A stretch of 64,000 nucleotides of DNA from Symsagittifera roscoffensis (taxonomy: Eukaryota; Xenacoelomorpha; Acoela; Convolutidae). The stretch lies in the NCBI RefSeq assembly GCF_963678635.1, contig NW_026971149.1:1328242-1392241 (forward strand), written 5' to 3'. A model generated the notes under the pieces. It was given only the letters and a program-made list of their open reading frames with translations. It was not told where the DNA came from and did not search any database. A program made the position numbers and the translations under genes. This document shows positions 10,688-21,576 of the stretch, in pieces. The stretch's first letter is position 1. Each line of letters starts with the position of its first letter.

Positions 10688-12848
10688 ACACCAAGAACTT
10701 TGTACAGCTTAATAGAAAGCCAAAAAAACTTAACAAAACGGTTTCTCCATGGTTTTTATTTGTTGCAAACAACGTATTATTTTACTCGAACACACGAATT
10801 TGCGCAGCATAAAACTTTCCTTTAGAAAAATGTTCTCAGGGTTCTATTTGACGGCATACCTATTAGTTTTAAAATCTACTTTTTCCTGTAAGTTCGCAAT
10901 ATAATAATGACTCATTGTTAACATGTTTTTCTACTCTGAATCAGAAATTCAGTTTTCCTTATCTTCAGTATATTAGTGCATTGTGCATTCATGCTGCTCA
11001 AAAATCTTAATTTAGTGCATTTGGTTTTTTGGAACTAGATATTATCAAAATTTCTATAAAAAGTCAGCAAAATATGGTTTTAGTGAGCTCGTGGTAGGAA
11101 CCTTCCATTAACAAAGCATTTGTTTTAGATTGTTTTTCTTGCTTACGTCATTTATTTGGCTCGAAAGAAACTTAAAATCTTTAAGGTTTTGTAATTTTCA
11201 AAATAGTTTGAAGTTTTTCTGATTATTTTTAGTCCATTTCTGGTGTCAATGCTCCGTTAAAATTGCTTTTGTTTGTAGATTTAACTAGTTGCTCTATGTC
11301 TCAAATTAAGGCCTTATGGTTTTCCAACAGAAAATCATCAGGATGTTTCTAAAACTTTCGAGCAAAACTGAACTGTTTGATGATTTGTTTAAATTTTTGC
11401 ACTTGTTTTCAGTTTAAGCTTCTTAAGAAATCTTTGTACTTTGCTTGAGCTTCGTAGCAAATGATATAACTTTTTGACTCAAAAACTAAAATGCGCTCAA
11501 AAAGCTTCATAATTACTACGGAATAAATCTGCGTTTTTAAGGACGCCTTTCAATTTTTACCTATTAGCTTTTGTGTTTTTTGTTTCTTCACATCAATACT
11601 TGAAAAGTACAAAAAAAAGTTCTGTTTTTTTTCTTGCGTCAAAATAACTGCCGTGTTCAAGAGTAGCTTTAAGTTCGTTGTTCAGTTTGGAAAAAAAATT
11701 GTTTTTGCAAATTATTTCCCAGTGATAGTTATGCTGACACCTGAAAAATCAACATGATTGGTTTTTACTCGTGTTTTAAAGGAATGAAAGATTATTTGAT
11801 ATAACTTTAGCGAGCGCAAATTATTTTAGTTATAGACTTACTGGTGAAAAAACAGTTGTCACCGAAAACAACCCAACTATTTTTTACAAGGGTTTCTACA
11901 CAAGGCGGGGACACTTGTTGTTGAGGTACTCTGCTGCTGCATACTTCCACTCCAGCGAAATTAAGATAAAGTCTTGGACGACCGAGGCTAAGAAGATAAG
12001 GGTTTCGATGCCGCCGAGTTGGGATGTACGAGTAGTAAGCAAAGTGCTTGAGAGGGCTGGGTTCGAGAAAAAGTTTCAATAAATGATGACGGCTAAATAA
12101 TAGTGGATGAAGGACACCTGGGCTTGATGGCAAAGTCAAGATGCAGCCCGAGGAATTATTTGGCGCCCTGTGGACTGGAAGAGGTGGTGCTACAACATGA
12201 GGGATGTAGGCTCGATGCGGTTTGCGCTGTTTCTGTGCCCCTCATGGAGTATACTCAGCCGTACCCAGTCGATATCATCTGTGTCGATTAGCTCTCCTAG
12301 AGGGGAAATCTCCCAGTGGGGAACAGATTTGAGAATGATTTGAAAAGAGAACATGCAACCGAAGTGATCGAAGGGGAGAGAAACTAGGAAGCTCTCAGTG
12401 ACCCGGAGGAGGACATACACACGGGGGCGACCCCGGCTGAAGAAGCAGTGCTCCAGGACTTGAGTGCTGAAGAATGGGCGGATACAGCGACGCCACCACT
12501 GGATTCTCCCCGAAATAATCTACAGTTACAGCTTGGGAGTCAACCAATGGACATGAGCATGGTCTTCTTGAGCAATGATAGCGAGGAGAAGAACACCATT
12601 GAGAAAAACAAAATACTCTGGATCAAGAAGGATGGCAAAGTTATTGCTGGATTTCAATCAGAATGTGAAGCGGAACAGTGATGTTGAAGAGTTCAAGAAG
12701 GAACTATGGGACACAGTGCTGACATTCGGAGAGCCTATAGAAATTGGACTGGAGTTGGGTAGGGAGAGAATGTGCCTAGCAAGATGGTCCATATCGGAGA
12801 AAAGAGGCCAAACAGCGAGCCCAAACTCTGTGCAGCTTTAAAGACAGG
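10688..12848 (+). repeat. Composite repeat, copy 1, left part
   Basis: The segment matches 31,808-33,975 and 44,091-45,950 in the same orientation. It has an AT-rich, largely non-coding part (10,688 to about 11,800) and a decayed coding-like part (11,800-12,848). The upstream part of the repeat present in the other copies (31,365-31,807 and 43,690-44,090) is missing, so this copy is truncated at its left. It is interrupted at its GACAGG site by the Polinton and resumes at 29,897. The family is unknown to me. Confidence 0.8.
12843..12848. repeat. Polinton target-site duplication, left (GACAGG)
   Basis: GACAGG directly precedes the terminal inverted repeat and recurs directly after the right end at 29,891-29,896. 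The uninterrupted paralogous sites at 36,060-36,065 and 39,925-39,930 have GACAGG only once, which proves the duplication and the 6-bp length typical of Polintons. Confidence 0.95.
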
Positions 12849-13427
12849 AGTAGTAGACGTTGGAGGTGATCAGGGGGGGGGGGCGGTGCATGGCGGACCC
12901 CATGTATTAAGACACGTTATAGATTTCCGGTCCGCCATGCTATGTATTAAGATAGGGAATCGATTTCCCATGTAATAAGATAGGTTATAGGTTTGCCATG
13001 TATTAAGATACGATGTTTTTGTGTCGGGAAAAGTTTTGGAAAAAGTTTTGGGAAAAAATTTGGAAAAATTTTGTCAAAAATTTTTTGGAAAAATTTTTGG
13101 CGCGCGTTACCTAATTGGGAACAATTAATTGTTAATTACGTGTAGGTTGTAGAATAAAGGTTATGTATTTAGTTTTTTGGTGCATGGTAAGTCAATGGTA
13201 AGAGTTTTTGTGCAAAAACTTGAAATTTTTATCAAAACAAATTTCCAAAAAAAAGTTCAAAACGCGATAAGATTTGTTTAATTTGATCTAATAAAAGTTT
13301 ATTAGATATTTTTACTTTCTACCTATCTGAATCTATTCTGAACCTACAGAGACATCGAAAAAAAGTCAAGTTTTTTGAGAAAAAAGTTTAAATTACAATG
13401 AAAATATATAAATCACTGCATCGTATT
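12849..13427 (+). repeat. Polinton left terminal inverted repeat
   Basis: This pairs with 29,325-29,890 in inverse orientation with a few differences. The outer 170 bases contain a G-run and four spaced copies of a motif close to CATGTATTAAGATA. Polinton ends are thought to serve as protein-primed replication origins and integrase substrates. Confidence 0.93.
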
Positions 13428-13514
13428 TTAAGTTCACCGCAATAATTTACATTTTGTTATCATGAAACCATATTGATACAACATCTTATATAGTTTATTA
13501 CATCGGAAGAGTTC

Positions 13515-16500
13515 TTATAAATCCAATGGTTTTGTATGAATTCCATCATCTTGCACTTGTCTTTTAGGATAAAAATAACTTAGTCCTTTCTTTGTTTGTT
13601 CATATGTAGCAACCATATGATTTATAGTTCTGAATCCTTTATTAGTAGACATTAAGTTGTTAGCTTCATCGAGTACTCTCCTATACTTTGTTAAAGGTCC
13701 ATCTCCAGAGTCTTCTAGAACCAGCTTATTCAATCGTTTGCTGCTAAATTTGAGTTTGTCTGACTTGTTGTCATAGCAGCAATTTGTCTTACTACATAAA
13801 CAGAGCATTTCTGTGCACCTAATTTCTTCTTTGAAAAGTCCCGGCTCCCGCTTATCATGTTTTTTTATGGATACTACAACACGTTCGAGGAAAGAAACTA
13901 GATTTTGCATCCGCCTGGAAGGAATCTCTGCAATCACTCTCCCTCATTTTTTCCCAAGCAAATCTCTTATCTGGTTGGATGCAATCGTACAAATTTTCTT
14001 CTGCAAGTGCCAAGTAAAGTGAGTCTGTGTCCATCTCCAACTCTTCAAACTTATTTACATCACAGAACTTGTCAAAGAAGTTGTAGTAGAGTTCCAACAT
14101 TCTCAGCTTTGCATACTGAAGTATGAAAAAACCAACGATGATGGGTTCTCTATGTTCAATGGTTGATTTCAACAACTCCACTTCATACAAGTTTTTTTCA
14201 ACTGTATTTAATCTTTTGAACAATGGTTCATTGATTGCCTTGTGACTTTTTTCATCGTTCAGATATTTCGTGATTGTATCCCTGGATCTATCCATGATCT
14301 GATATCCATAGGAGGAATTGCCCAAGAGCTTCTAGCATCAACCACTGACTGAACGAAATTATTAAAGCCATTCCGAGGAGAGTATTCAACAAAACGATAC
14401 ATTTTGGTGCATTGCAAGCCAAGTTCTAAATAAAAGTTGAAGAGAGGTGTTATAACTGTTCCATTTTCTAGCTTGAAGCTAGATATAAGCATTCTCTGTG
14501 GATGTTTCAACATTTCATTTTCAATAGCATAATTCTTCATATAGTCACCAATATCGTTTCTTCCAACCTCAGTGTTTTTGAAAATTGGAGGAAAATTCGC
14601 AAATTTCGATTTCAGTTCATCTGGAACAACTAAGTCACACTGAACGTAACCAAAAACAGATCCATCTTTTATTTTTGCTAGAAGAGAGTCTGTACAAAGG
14701 GGTCTTTTGTAGGGAAAGTGGGTTCGAACATGATTTTTGATCTTGTCATTGGTTTTGAAATTTTGCCACCACTCACACTCCCACATTTCTTCAACTTTGT
14801 ATCCTTTCTCTTGAATGTATTCTCGTCTCATCTCATCCATCTCTCTCTTCTTATTTCCTCGCTCGATATCCTGTTCTGTTAAGGAGGGACGAGTTTCTTG
14901 ACAAGAACAAAAGTGATAGTAGCATCCCATTGTCTCGAATACTGTTTTACAGTGATCACAATAACCGTCCACATTAAAACAGTCAATTTTCTTCAGTTTT
15001 CCAGATGTAAAAAAGCTCTCAATTTTACATTCTGGTCTTGATTCTTGATAGAAAGACATGACCATATTCTCAAAATTGCGAGTTCGATTATGTCTAGCCT
15101 TGAATTTCTGCATATCAGTGTCAAACTCCCATCTCATATACAGTCATGTTGGCATATCTTGACATATTGAATAGGGGTAAAGCTGGCTCGCATCAATTCC
15201 AACAATTGACTTACAAATATTTGATGAATCCCTGATAAAGGTTTCGTCTACAACAGCTTTTTGAGTAAACACAATGGAAGGCCCACCGGTCATGTCTTCT
15301 CGTATTTTTCCACACAAATCTTTATCACTTTCGCAAAATGGATAAAACTTGTAATTTGTAGATCTGTGTAGACATATGTTTGCTAGATTTGGAAGTGTAC
15401 ATCCAAGTTTCAACATGTCTATCCCTTTGTTATGATAAAACTGAATCATTTTTTGCATTGCTTCCAGGGTTGGAACTACATCTTTGTTGTTGTACCACTG
15501 CAAAATTCTTTGAACACAGTCATTCCGTTTTTCTGACAAGTTTGTTGTAAGTAACTGTAATTTTCTAGACCAGATGCGGGTACAGTGTTGCTTTGAAGCT
15601 TTTTCACTGCTTGCTGTTCATCAAGTCCACTCTTCCTCAGTTTTTCATAATCAGTAAAGTCTTTGTCTAGAGGATTGTTGTTTCTAAGTTCACTGAAAAA
15701 TGCTTCAGATGGGGGCAGTCCTGGAAAATCAAGTTTGTCAGGGTTGTCAAACCACTCATAAGGAAAGAATCCTTTTGTTTTTGTTTCACTAGCTTTATAA
15801 GCTTTGAGAAATGAGTCCAGAGTTGTTGCTTCACCCAGAAATTTCATAATGTCAAGAAATTGTACATCTCCCTACTTGAAAGATATAAAATCATATGCTT
15901 TTTTGATAACGGATGTTTCTTGCTCTTTATCGCGAATCAAATAAGGGATTAAGTAGGACTTGATCAAATTTAAGCCATATCTACCACTGTTAAATCCAAA
16001 AACAGGTAAAGTATTTATATATCTCTCCAGATGTTGTTTCAAATCGATGAGTTGATTTTTCTGAATTCGCAAGAATTGTGTTGACATATCTGCTTCTCCC
16101 GAATCTTCAATACGTTCGTCTTCGTACTCAAACTTGTTACTTGAAAATTTCTGACCTCGCTCATTCAATTGATCAAAGATTTTTTTCATTCTTTCATTGA
16201 CAGCAACTTCAATATCTTGGAAATTTGTTCTCATCTCCAGCTTACTTTTCTCAGCCAACAGCTCGAGTTTGCTTACAAAATCAATAATCAAGTTCTGTGG
16301 ATCCTTGTTGTACAACAAGATGGGTTCATCAATCAGATTTGATGATATAGAGACTGAAATGGGGACATGTTTTCCAATCCAGGTAGTAGTTTGTGTTTCT
16401 TTTAGTTCTTCTGTAGGAACACAAATCGACTCAAAATCGAAAATTGCTAGGTTTTTGAAGAGTTTTTTATCATCGGAAACTGGAAGATTGAATCCTTCTA

Positions 16501-17820
16501 GCTTTCAAACAAGGTTTCGCGAAGCTCATATACGTTCTTTGGGTAAATATGTTTCACACGATCCTTATATCTCAGAAGATGTTTGTTGAGAAACTCGGAT
16601 CTTTTGAAGAAACTATCACAACTAGGGCACCGGAAACACCTAAAGAAGCTATCTAAATCATTTGCATGAATGATATGATTGTTGAATCTCAGTAATTTGA
16701 CTGTTTTATCAAATCGACCAATACTTCTTCGTGCTAGTTCTCCCACATATTCTCCCTCTTGAATATCAAAATCGTAAATAAAATGTTGCGTCCAATTATT
16801 TCCTCGACAACAGGTAAGTCTTCAACGGAAACTCCACGAAAATTCTTAGGATCATAACCAGATTTTGTTATGAATTCTGTAAAATATCTGGAGGTGTGAG
16901 TGTCGAGATCATTGTGTCCGTTCATGTACATGGCCAAGGCGCGGAATAGACACAAATGAATTTTGTAAGGTTCCTTGTCCTTGTTAGATAAAAGACAGTT
17001 AACAGAATGGTTTTTCAGTAGACGTTCGGGTAAGACAGAATCTGGACATCCCATTGGGATGTTTTTCAGCAAAGCAGCAAAAATTGTAACGTTAGTAATC
17101 AACTTGAATCGCCACTTCGTGTTTTGGCGTTCTTGGCTACATTGCTCCACAATATCAAATTTTTCTACTTTTCCTTGGATTGTTATCAAATCCGCTTTCG
17201 TACAAACTAAGTGGGATTTTTTAAACAGAGTATTGTTTTTATGAGCGTAGAAATATCGATATTCACCAGTCTCAATATTTCGAAGAACAAAACCCAGAGC
17301 ATTATTGATTTTTGCGGCAGAGTCGAACTTGTTAAAGACTTCTTCAAGTTTATCGTTAATGATTTTAGTATCTAACTTGTATATTTGGAAGTTAAATACC
17401 TTATGTCTCCCATTTTCCATCTCCGTATCCACCAGAAAATGTTGAAATGCACCAAGTTTCTCCTTCAATTTTTCACCATCTTCCCCTTCTTCCTCCACAA
17501 TCTTGTTCAAGTCGGCTACCGTATCACTTGGCTTCCATTTCACTCCATGTTCCTTTCTCCGATGTTGCTGGAGAGAGTAGTAATTCGGGAACTCAACTAA
17601 CAGAAGAACACACCGTTGATTGCTTGGAACTTGCTGGAGCATGTTTTTTAGCAACATGATAGTTCATCTCGTCCTTGTTCTTTGTATAAAAATGACATTT
17701 GGAACACTTATGTTCCTCCTGCTTTTCACATCTTTTTCGATGCCTCGCATTATCAGCTCTCCTGTATTCCTGACCACATTCCTCACATTTGACTTTCTCG
17801 TTTCGGTTAAGGGCAGGCAT
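13515..17820 (-). pseudogene. POLB: Polinton DNA polymerase B (protein-primed type), broken
   Basis: The reading starts with C2H2-like zinc fingers (CEECGQEYRRADNARHRKRC and CSKCHFYTKNKDEMNYHVAKKH). A further finger region, CPSCDSFFKRSEFLNKH, is followed by IYPKNVYELRETLF, typical of Polinton polymerases. Exo I (IFDFES, about 16,440), an Exo II-like NSGRYGLN (about 15,985), motif A (DASQLYPYS, about 15,180), motif B (GNSSYGYQ, about 14,315) and motif C (EMDTDSLY, 14,017-14,031) appear in order. Damage includes frameshifts near 17,610, 16,500, 15,860, 15,500 and 13,900, a small deletion before motif B, and Gly instead of Asp in Exo II. The stop TAA is at 13,515-13,517 and an AATAAA signal lies 15 nt downstream. 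The role is replication of the element from its ends. Confidence 0.95.
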
Positions 17821-17940
17821 TATCTAAAAAAATTGGGACTTTTGAAATGTTCCAAATTTAAAAACTTAAAGTACCAATTGAATGAAAATACTTACTTTTG
17901 GTGAAGTAACGAAATGTAAAATTTGAAGTAAAATTCAATT

Positions 17941-18287
17941 AACTGTTTCTGATTGGTAAACAAAATGAATGATTTGACCCAATAAAATAAGTGTATTCAT
18001 ACTATCAATGACGCCTACGCAATAATCCTTTTACGGTAATGACGTCATTCTTCGAATAGAAGTGACGTCACCGCCTACGCAATTTTCCTTTTATGGTAAT
18101 GACGTCATTCTATATTTAGAAGTGACGTCACCACCCACGCAATGTTCCTTTTATGATATTGACGTTATTCTAGAAATAGAAATGACGTCAACACCCACGC
18201 AATTTTTATATTATGGTAATGACGTCATTCCTTTGAAAGTTCTAGAATTTTCCAGAAAAATTTTCAACCAATCAGAACTAAACAGTT
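17941..18287. promoter_or_regulatory. Symmetric divergent promoter: CCAAT, CRE and CArG repeat array
   Basis: The region lies between the leftward polymerase and the rightward ORF at 18,329. Four 60-bp units (about 18,001-18,240) carry six perfect TGACGTCA sites (starting 18,040, 18,063, 18,100, 18,123, 18,183, 18,220) and CArG-like CCTTTTATGG (perfect at 18,087-18,096, near matches in other units). The array is flanked by inverted copies of AACTGTTTCTGATTGG (17,941-17,956) and CCAATCAGAACTAAACAGTT (18,268-18,287). TGACGTCA is the CREB/ATF site and CC(A/T)6GG the SRF site. Binding by host factors is inferred from the motifs only. Confidence 0.75.
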
Positions 18288-18328
18288 TCTAGTCATAACT
18301 TTGGATCCAAAATATTCATTTTTGAAGA

Positions 18329-18897
18329 ATGTCAATCAAAAAGCATTTGAACTTCCTCGAATTACTCTACAAGAAAAAAGAAAATATTCCGTGTGATTTC
18401 CTTATTGATGAAATAGATGTAGATTCTTACTTTTTTCACAATTTTTTGGACGTTTCCGTTGTCCAAAATAGAGTTCTCCGGCTAAGTAAAGGTCTCTTTA
18501 GAGAAACTCACTCAATCAAAGAGTTTACTTTTGATTCACATATTGCGTATCAAAGCTATAAACTTACAGCTGAGTTACACTTGACTAGAAAAGAAATTTT
18601 GTTTATTTTAGAAAATTTGAAGTTGATAAAAAAATCTTACGATAATATTTCAAAGACTCTTTTTATTCCATATCCAACTCCCAAATTTGTTAAAACGCCC
18701 AGCAAAGTTCTTTATTCCTCCATTTTTTTAAGGACTTTCAAAGTTCAAAATCTTGCATGATCAGGTTTGGTATCAGATTTCCAGAGATTTGGTTTGAAAA
18801 ATTCATCAACTTTGAGTTATCCACTCAAATCTACATCAAAATTAAAGAACTGGAATATCTGCTGAAAAATCAGCAATTTCTCATCGATTATATATAA
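18329..18897 (+). pseudogene. Polinton protein of unknown function (143 aa plus shifted C-terminus)
   Basis: The first frame (18,329-18,760) encodes 143 residues, hydrophobic/Lys-rich with mixed alpha-beta character and no motif I recognise. The next frame, opening with ATG at 18,757 in an ATGA overlap with the upstream stop, encodes 46 residues (18,757-18,897) with similar composition, and looks like its natural continuation. Either one nucleotide was lost in a single gene of about 190 residues, or there are two overlapping genes. It is the first rightward gene after the divergent promoter. Confidence 0.55.
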
Positions 18898-18915
18898 AAA
18901 AACTCAGTTAACTTG

Positions 18916-19074
18916 ATGAGAAGACTTGCAGAGATGCTACTTTTATTAATTTTTCTTCTTTTGTTAGTTATATCGGCAATATTTCTTATTTTTACAGCAA
19001 ACAACTTTTGGTCATTTATTTTTGCGATTGCTTTTGTGTATACTTTTACTTATTTGCAAGACTTAAGTCCTTAA
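18916..19074 (+). CDS. Small two-TM hydrophobic protein (52 aa)
   Basis: An intact short frame beginning MRRLAEML encodes two hydrophobic segments (about residues 7-27 and 31-47) with a charged N-terminus and an Asp-Leu-Ser-Pro end. It lies 18 bases after the upstream reading ends, in the same orientation. The size and hydrophobicity suggest a small membrane protein. I do not recognise a family, and a short AT-rich frame can be open by chance. Confidence 0.4.
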   Translation: MRRLAEMLLLLIFLLLLVISAIFLIFTANNFWSFIFAIAFVYTFTYLQDLSP

Positions 19075-19079
19075 AAGGT

Positions 19080-19265
19080 TCCTCTGATTGGATATGACAA
19101 CTTGAACAAAAATTTACATTTCTGTGATTGGAAACGACAATGTGTAAAATGGAGCTTTGTTTCCAATTGGACACGAGTTTTCTATAAGAATTCCATAAAA
19201 GGAAGCTAAAATCTGATTGGACACCACTACAATCCAAATAAGGAAAATCCATTCTGATTGGTTAA
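19080..19265 (+). promoter_or_regulatory. Array of CCAAT/ATTGG boxes before the 19,444 ORF
   Basis: Five ATTGG pentamers (19,087, 19,127, 19,166, 19,216, 19,257) sit in similar contexts (TGATTGGA followed by A/C-rich sequence), 39-50 bases apart. Reversed CCAAT boxes are NF-Y sites in animals. The array ends about 180 bases before the start of the acidic ORF, so it is a plausible promoter. Confidence 0.5.
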
Positions 19266-19443
19266 ACCCACACATTCCAGTTGAAGGTACCCCTCTCTCT
19301 TAACTAAAAATCATTTTATTTTCAACTTAACTACCGTCAACTACCTCCTCTCTCAGCTCTAAATACAATAATTTCAACTTAACCACAGTCAACTTTTACC
19401 CTCTCAATTTTAAATCTTTTTTTTTATTCACCTACTCATCTTA

Positions 19444-19953
19444 TTGCTCAAAATGATCTTCTCAGTACAAAATAACAACCTTATGTTCTCGGTGGAATTT
19501 TCGGCTGATTTAGTACAAATCCAAGTGCGAGAAACAGTTTGTGGAGTTTTTCTGGCACGAATGGACATCCCAATCCAAGTCTGGCAAATTGTGGAAGTGA
19601 TGCGAAGGGATTTCAACGATCATCATATAACGCAAGTACCTCCTACAGAGAATCAACTTGGAGAAATGCAAATGATGGAGGAAGTGGCCGAGCATGTGGG
19701 AATGAACTACCCCGAAATATCTGACTCTAGATATGTAGCCCAACCATTCGACGATTTCCTCTTTCCTTGGGAAGAGGGATCTGTGGACAACCCAATTACT
19801 ATTGAGGAGGATGAGGGGTTCTCTGAGCCAAGAACTCCAGTCAGCGAATCACCAAGACAACCACCAGTGATGGAGGCAAGACCAGCTTTGCGCTCCATTG
19901 AGAACTTGCAAAACTTTGAGAACTCAGCTGCTCGACAGCTCTTTGATTTGTAA
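19444..19953 (+). CDS. Intact acidic Polinton protein, unknown function (169 aa)
   Basis: This frame is intact. The N-terminal half (about 1-55) looks folded, with alternating hydrophobic residues and a conserved-looking core FSADLVQIQVRETVCGVF. The C-terminal half is acidic and proline-rich; PITIEEDEGF resembles a SUMO-interacting motif, and two Ser/Thr-Pro sites follow (RTPVSESP). A second Met lies at residue 4. The stop TAA overlaps an AATAAA signal (19,952-19,957), a compact viral style. It has its own probable promoter (the CCAAT array). It might modulate host regulation, but no family was recognised. Confidence 0.7.
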   Translation: MLKMIFSVQNNNLMFSVEFSADLVQIQVRETVCGVFLARMDIPIQVWQIVEVMRRDFNDHHITQVPPTENQLGEMQMMEEVAEHVGMNYPEISDSRYVAQPFDDFLFPWEEGSVDNPITIEEDEGFSEPRTPVSESPRQPPVMEARPALRSIENLQNFENSAARQLFDL

Positions 19954-20039
19954 ATAAATTGGCTACTGTCTTGTGCTTTGTAATTTGATTTCTTTGTATC
20001 TAGTAAAATTTTTTTCAAGAGATAGGAACAAAGAGATCA

Positions 20040-20673
20040 TGGAAAAGTTTATTAAGAAATTTCAATGGTAAAAATTTGTTAAAAATGAAACTAATTATGC
20101 ATCTGACTAATACTTTTATAGAATTTTGTTAGAAAGATGGTAAAAAAATTAAATCAATTTTTGCAAGCATGTTAAAAACTTTACATTAATTTTTGCACCA
20201 TGCAAAACTTTTCATAATTTTTTTGCACACTTGTTAAAAAAAGTCAAAGAAAATCTCGCAAATTAAGAAAAACTTCATTAAATATTTTCGCATTTTAAAG
20301 AAAACTGAAAGAGGATTTTCTTACACATTTAATAAATATAGAAAATGAAAATCTTTTTTTTTTAATTTTGATCAGAAAAAAATCTATTTTTTGCATGTAT
20401 ATTAATCAAAAATATTGGAAAAACAATGTATTAAGATAGGGAATAGTACTCAAAGTCAGCAATTATGAAAAAATTTTATCATTAATTTAAAAAGTTTTTT
20501 AAAATAAAATTTTGCAGTTTTTGCATATGATAAAGAAAAATTAAGTTTGATTTTTGCATTTGTTTTCAAAAAAACCACGAAAAAAATTGCATCTAACACA
20601 AAAATTTGTTGAAAATTTTTGCACACTTGTTGAAAAAACCAAAACAGTTTTTGCATCTTGTAAAAAAGTTTAA
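20040..20673. repeat. TTTTTGCA degenerate tandem repeats between convergent genes
   Basis: Between the rightward acidic ORF and the leftward ORF ending at 20,674 the DNA is AT-rich and carries about ten TTTTTGCA or ATTTGCAT words, the last five (about 20,589-20,715) spaced roughly 30 bases apart and followed by a TTGTTAAAA-like stretch. One copy of the terminal motif ATGTATTAAGATAGGGAAT is at about 20,428. I see no supported gene. Confidence 0.55.
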
Positions 20674-21363
20674 TTAAATTTTTGCAAACGTGTCGAACAA
20701 ACCAAACCAAAATTTGCATCTTGCGAAAAAACTCTTGATTTTAATATAAACAATTTTGACAAGATTTTTATTAACAAATATTCGATTATTAATAGAAAAA
20801 TTGATACGTTCACTATTTACAGTACCAAAACCATCAATAAAACAATCAACAATTTTCAACAAGTCAGTCTCATACTTTGAGTTTTGAACTTTTCGAATCC
20901 TTTCCAAAAAAGCTGATCCAAGAGTCTGAGTGGACGCAATCTTCTGAGCAGAACTGAGATAATGTCTTTTTAGTTTTTTTTGCAGCAGTCGTTTCTTTGC
21001 AACACTGGGTAATTTTTCCGGTATTCTACATTTCAAGTTGTGTTCGACTGCACGATTCAATTGATTGAAAACTTCACTTCTTGATGAAAAAATATTGAAA
21101 TAAAATCTGTGTTTGTATAAAGTATATATACAGTCAACAATTTGATAAGTGAAATGATATTTATCTAATTTTTGCAAAATCTGATCGAGTGATGATCCGA
21201 TTAATATCAAGTGAAATTTGCAATTTGAATGGTTAGATACACAGTAGTCTTGGGTGACAATAAATTTTTCATAAAAGTTTTCTGAGACAGAGATAAAAAA
21301 AGATTTTGCATTGTAGTCCGAATAAAAAGTGGGATATGCTTGACACATAGCAGATGCCATCAC
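20674..21363 (-). CDS. Leftward Polinton protein, unknown function (229 aa)
   Basis: The frame is intact and leftward. It contains alternating hydrophobic and aromatic residues in the first 110 residues, then a basic segment (KKRLLQKKLKRHYL) and a C-terminal tail that runs into the TTTTTGCA repeats, so the last 30 or so residues may be a repeat-derived extension. It starts opposite the rightward gene at 21,577, with a CArG-rich intergenic region between them. No family was recognised. A DNA-binding or replication role is only a guess from the basic segment. Confidence 0.55.
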   Translation of the reverse strand: MMASAMCQAYPTFYSDYNAKSFFISVSENFYEKFIVTQDYCVSNHSNCKFHLILIGSSLDQILQKLDKYHFTYQIVDCIYTLYKHRFYFNIFSSRSEVFNQLNRAVEHNLKCRIPEKLPSVAKKRLLQKKLKRHYLSSAQKIASTQTLGSAFLERIRKVQNSKYETDLLKIVDCFIDGFGTVNSERINFSINNRIFVNKNLVKIVYIKIKSFFARCKFWFGLFDTFAKI

Positions 21364-21415
21364 CGATTACTTGTTGAAAATGATTTTTATCTATATTGAA
21401 TTGCTTATATAATAG

Positions 21416-21500
21416 TTACATCACCTACGCAATGTCCATATTTGGATCATCACTTACTCAGTTTTCCATATAAGGTAAAAAAATACCTTATATGGATTGT
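21416..21500. promoter_or_regulatory. CArG-box promoter of the divergent 21.4-kb pair
   Basis: Three perfect CC(A/T)6GG sites occur in 60 bases: CCATATTTGG (21,436-21,445), CCATATAAGG (21,466-21,475) and CCTTATATGG (21,486-21,495). The last two form an inverted repeat separated by 10 bases. The phrase CACCTACGCAATGTCC is shared with the 18.0-kb array. The region separates the leftward 229-aa ORF from the rightward virion module. Confidence 0.65.
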
Positions 21501-21576
21501 ACAGTGAGTCATCTAGATTTCCTAATTTCTAGAAATTTACAAATATCATTATTTTGAAATATCTACTACTAATCAA

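Noticed and set aside
20456-20719. 87-residue minus-strand frame with repeated VCKN and MQK words
   Set aside because: It is created by the TTTTTGCA tandem repeats and overlaps the better 229-residue ORF.
20674-21363. Rolling-circle (HUH) replication protein
   Set aside because: KFHLILIG recalls an HUH strand but only one His is present and no convincing Tyr motif follows.
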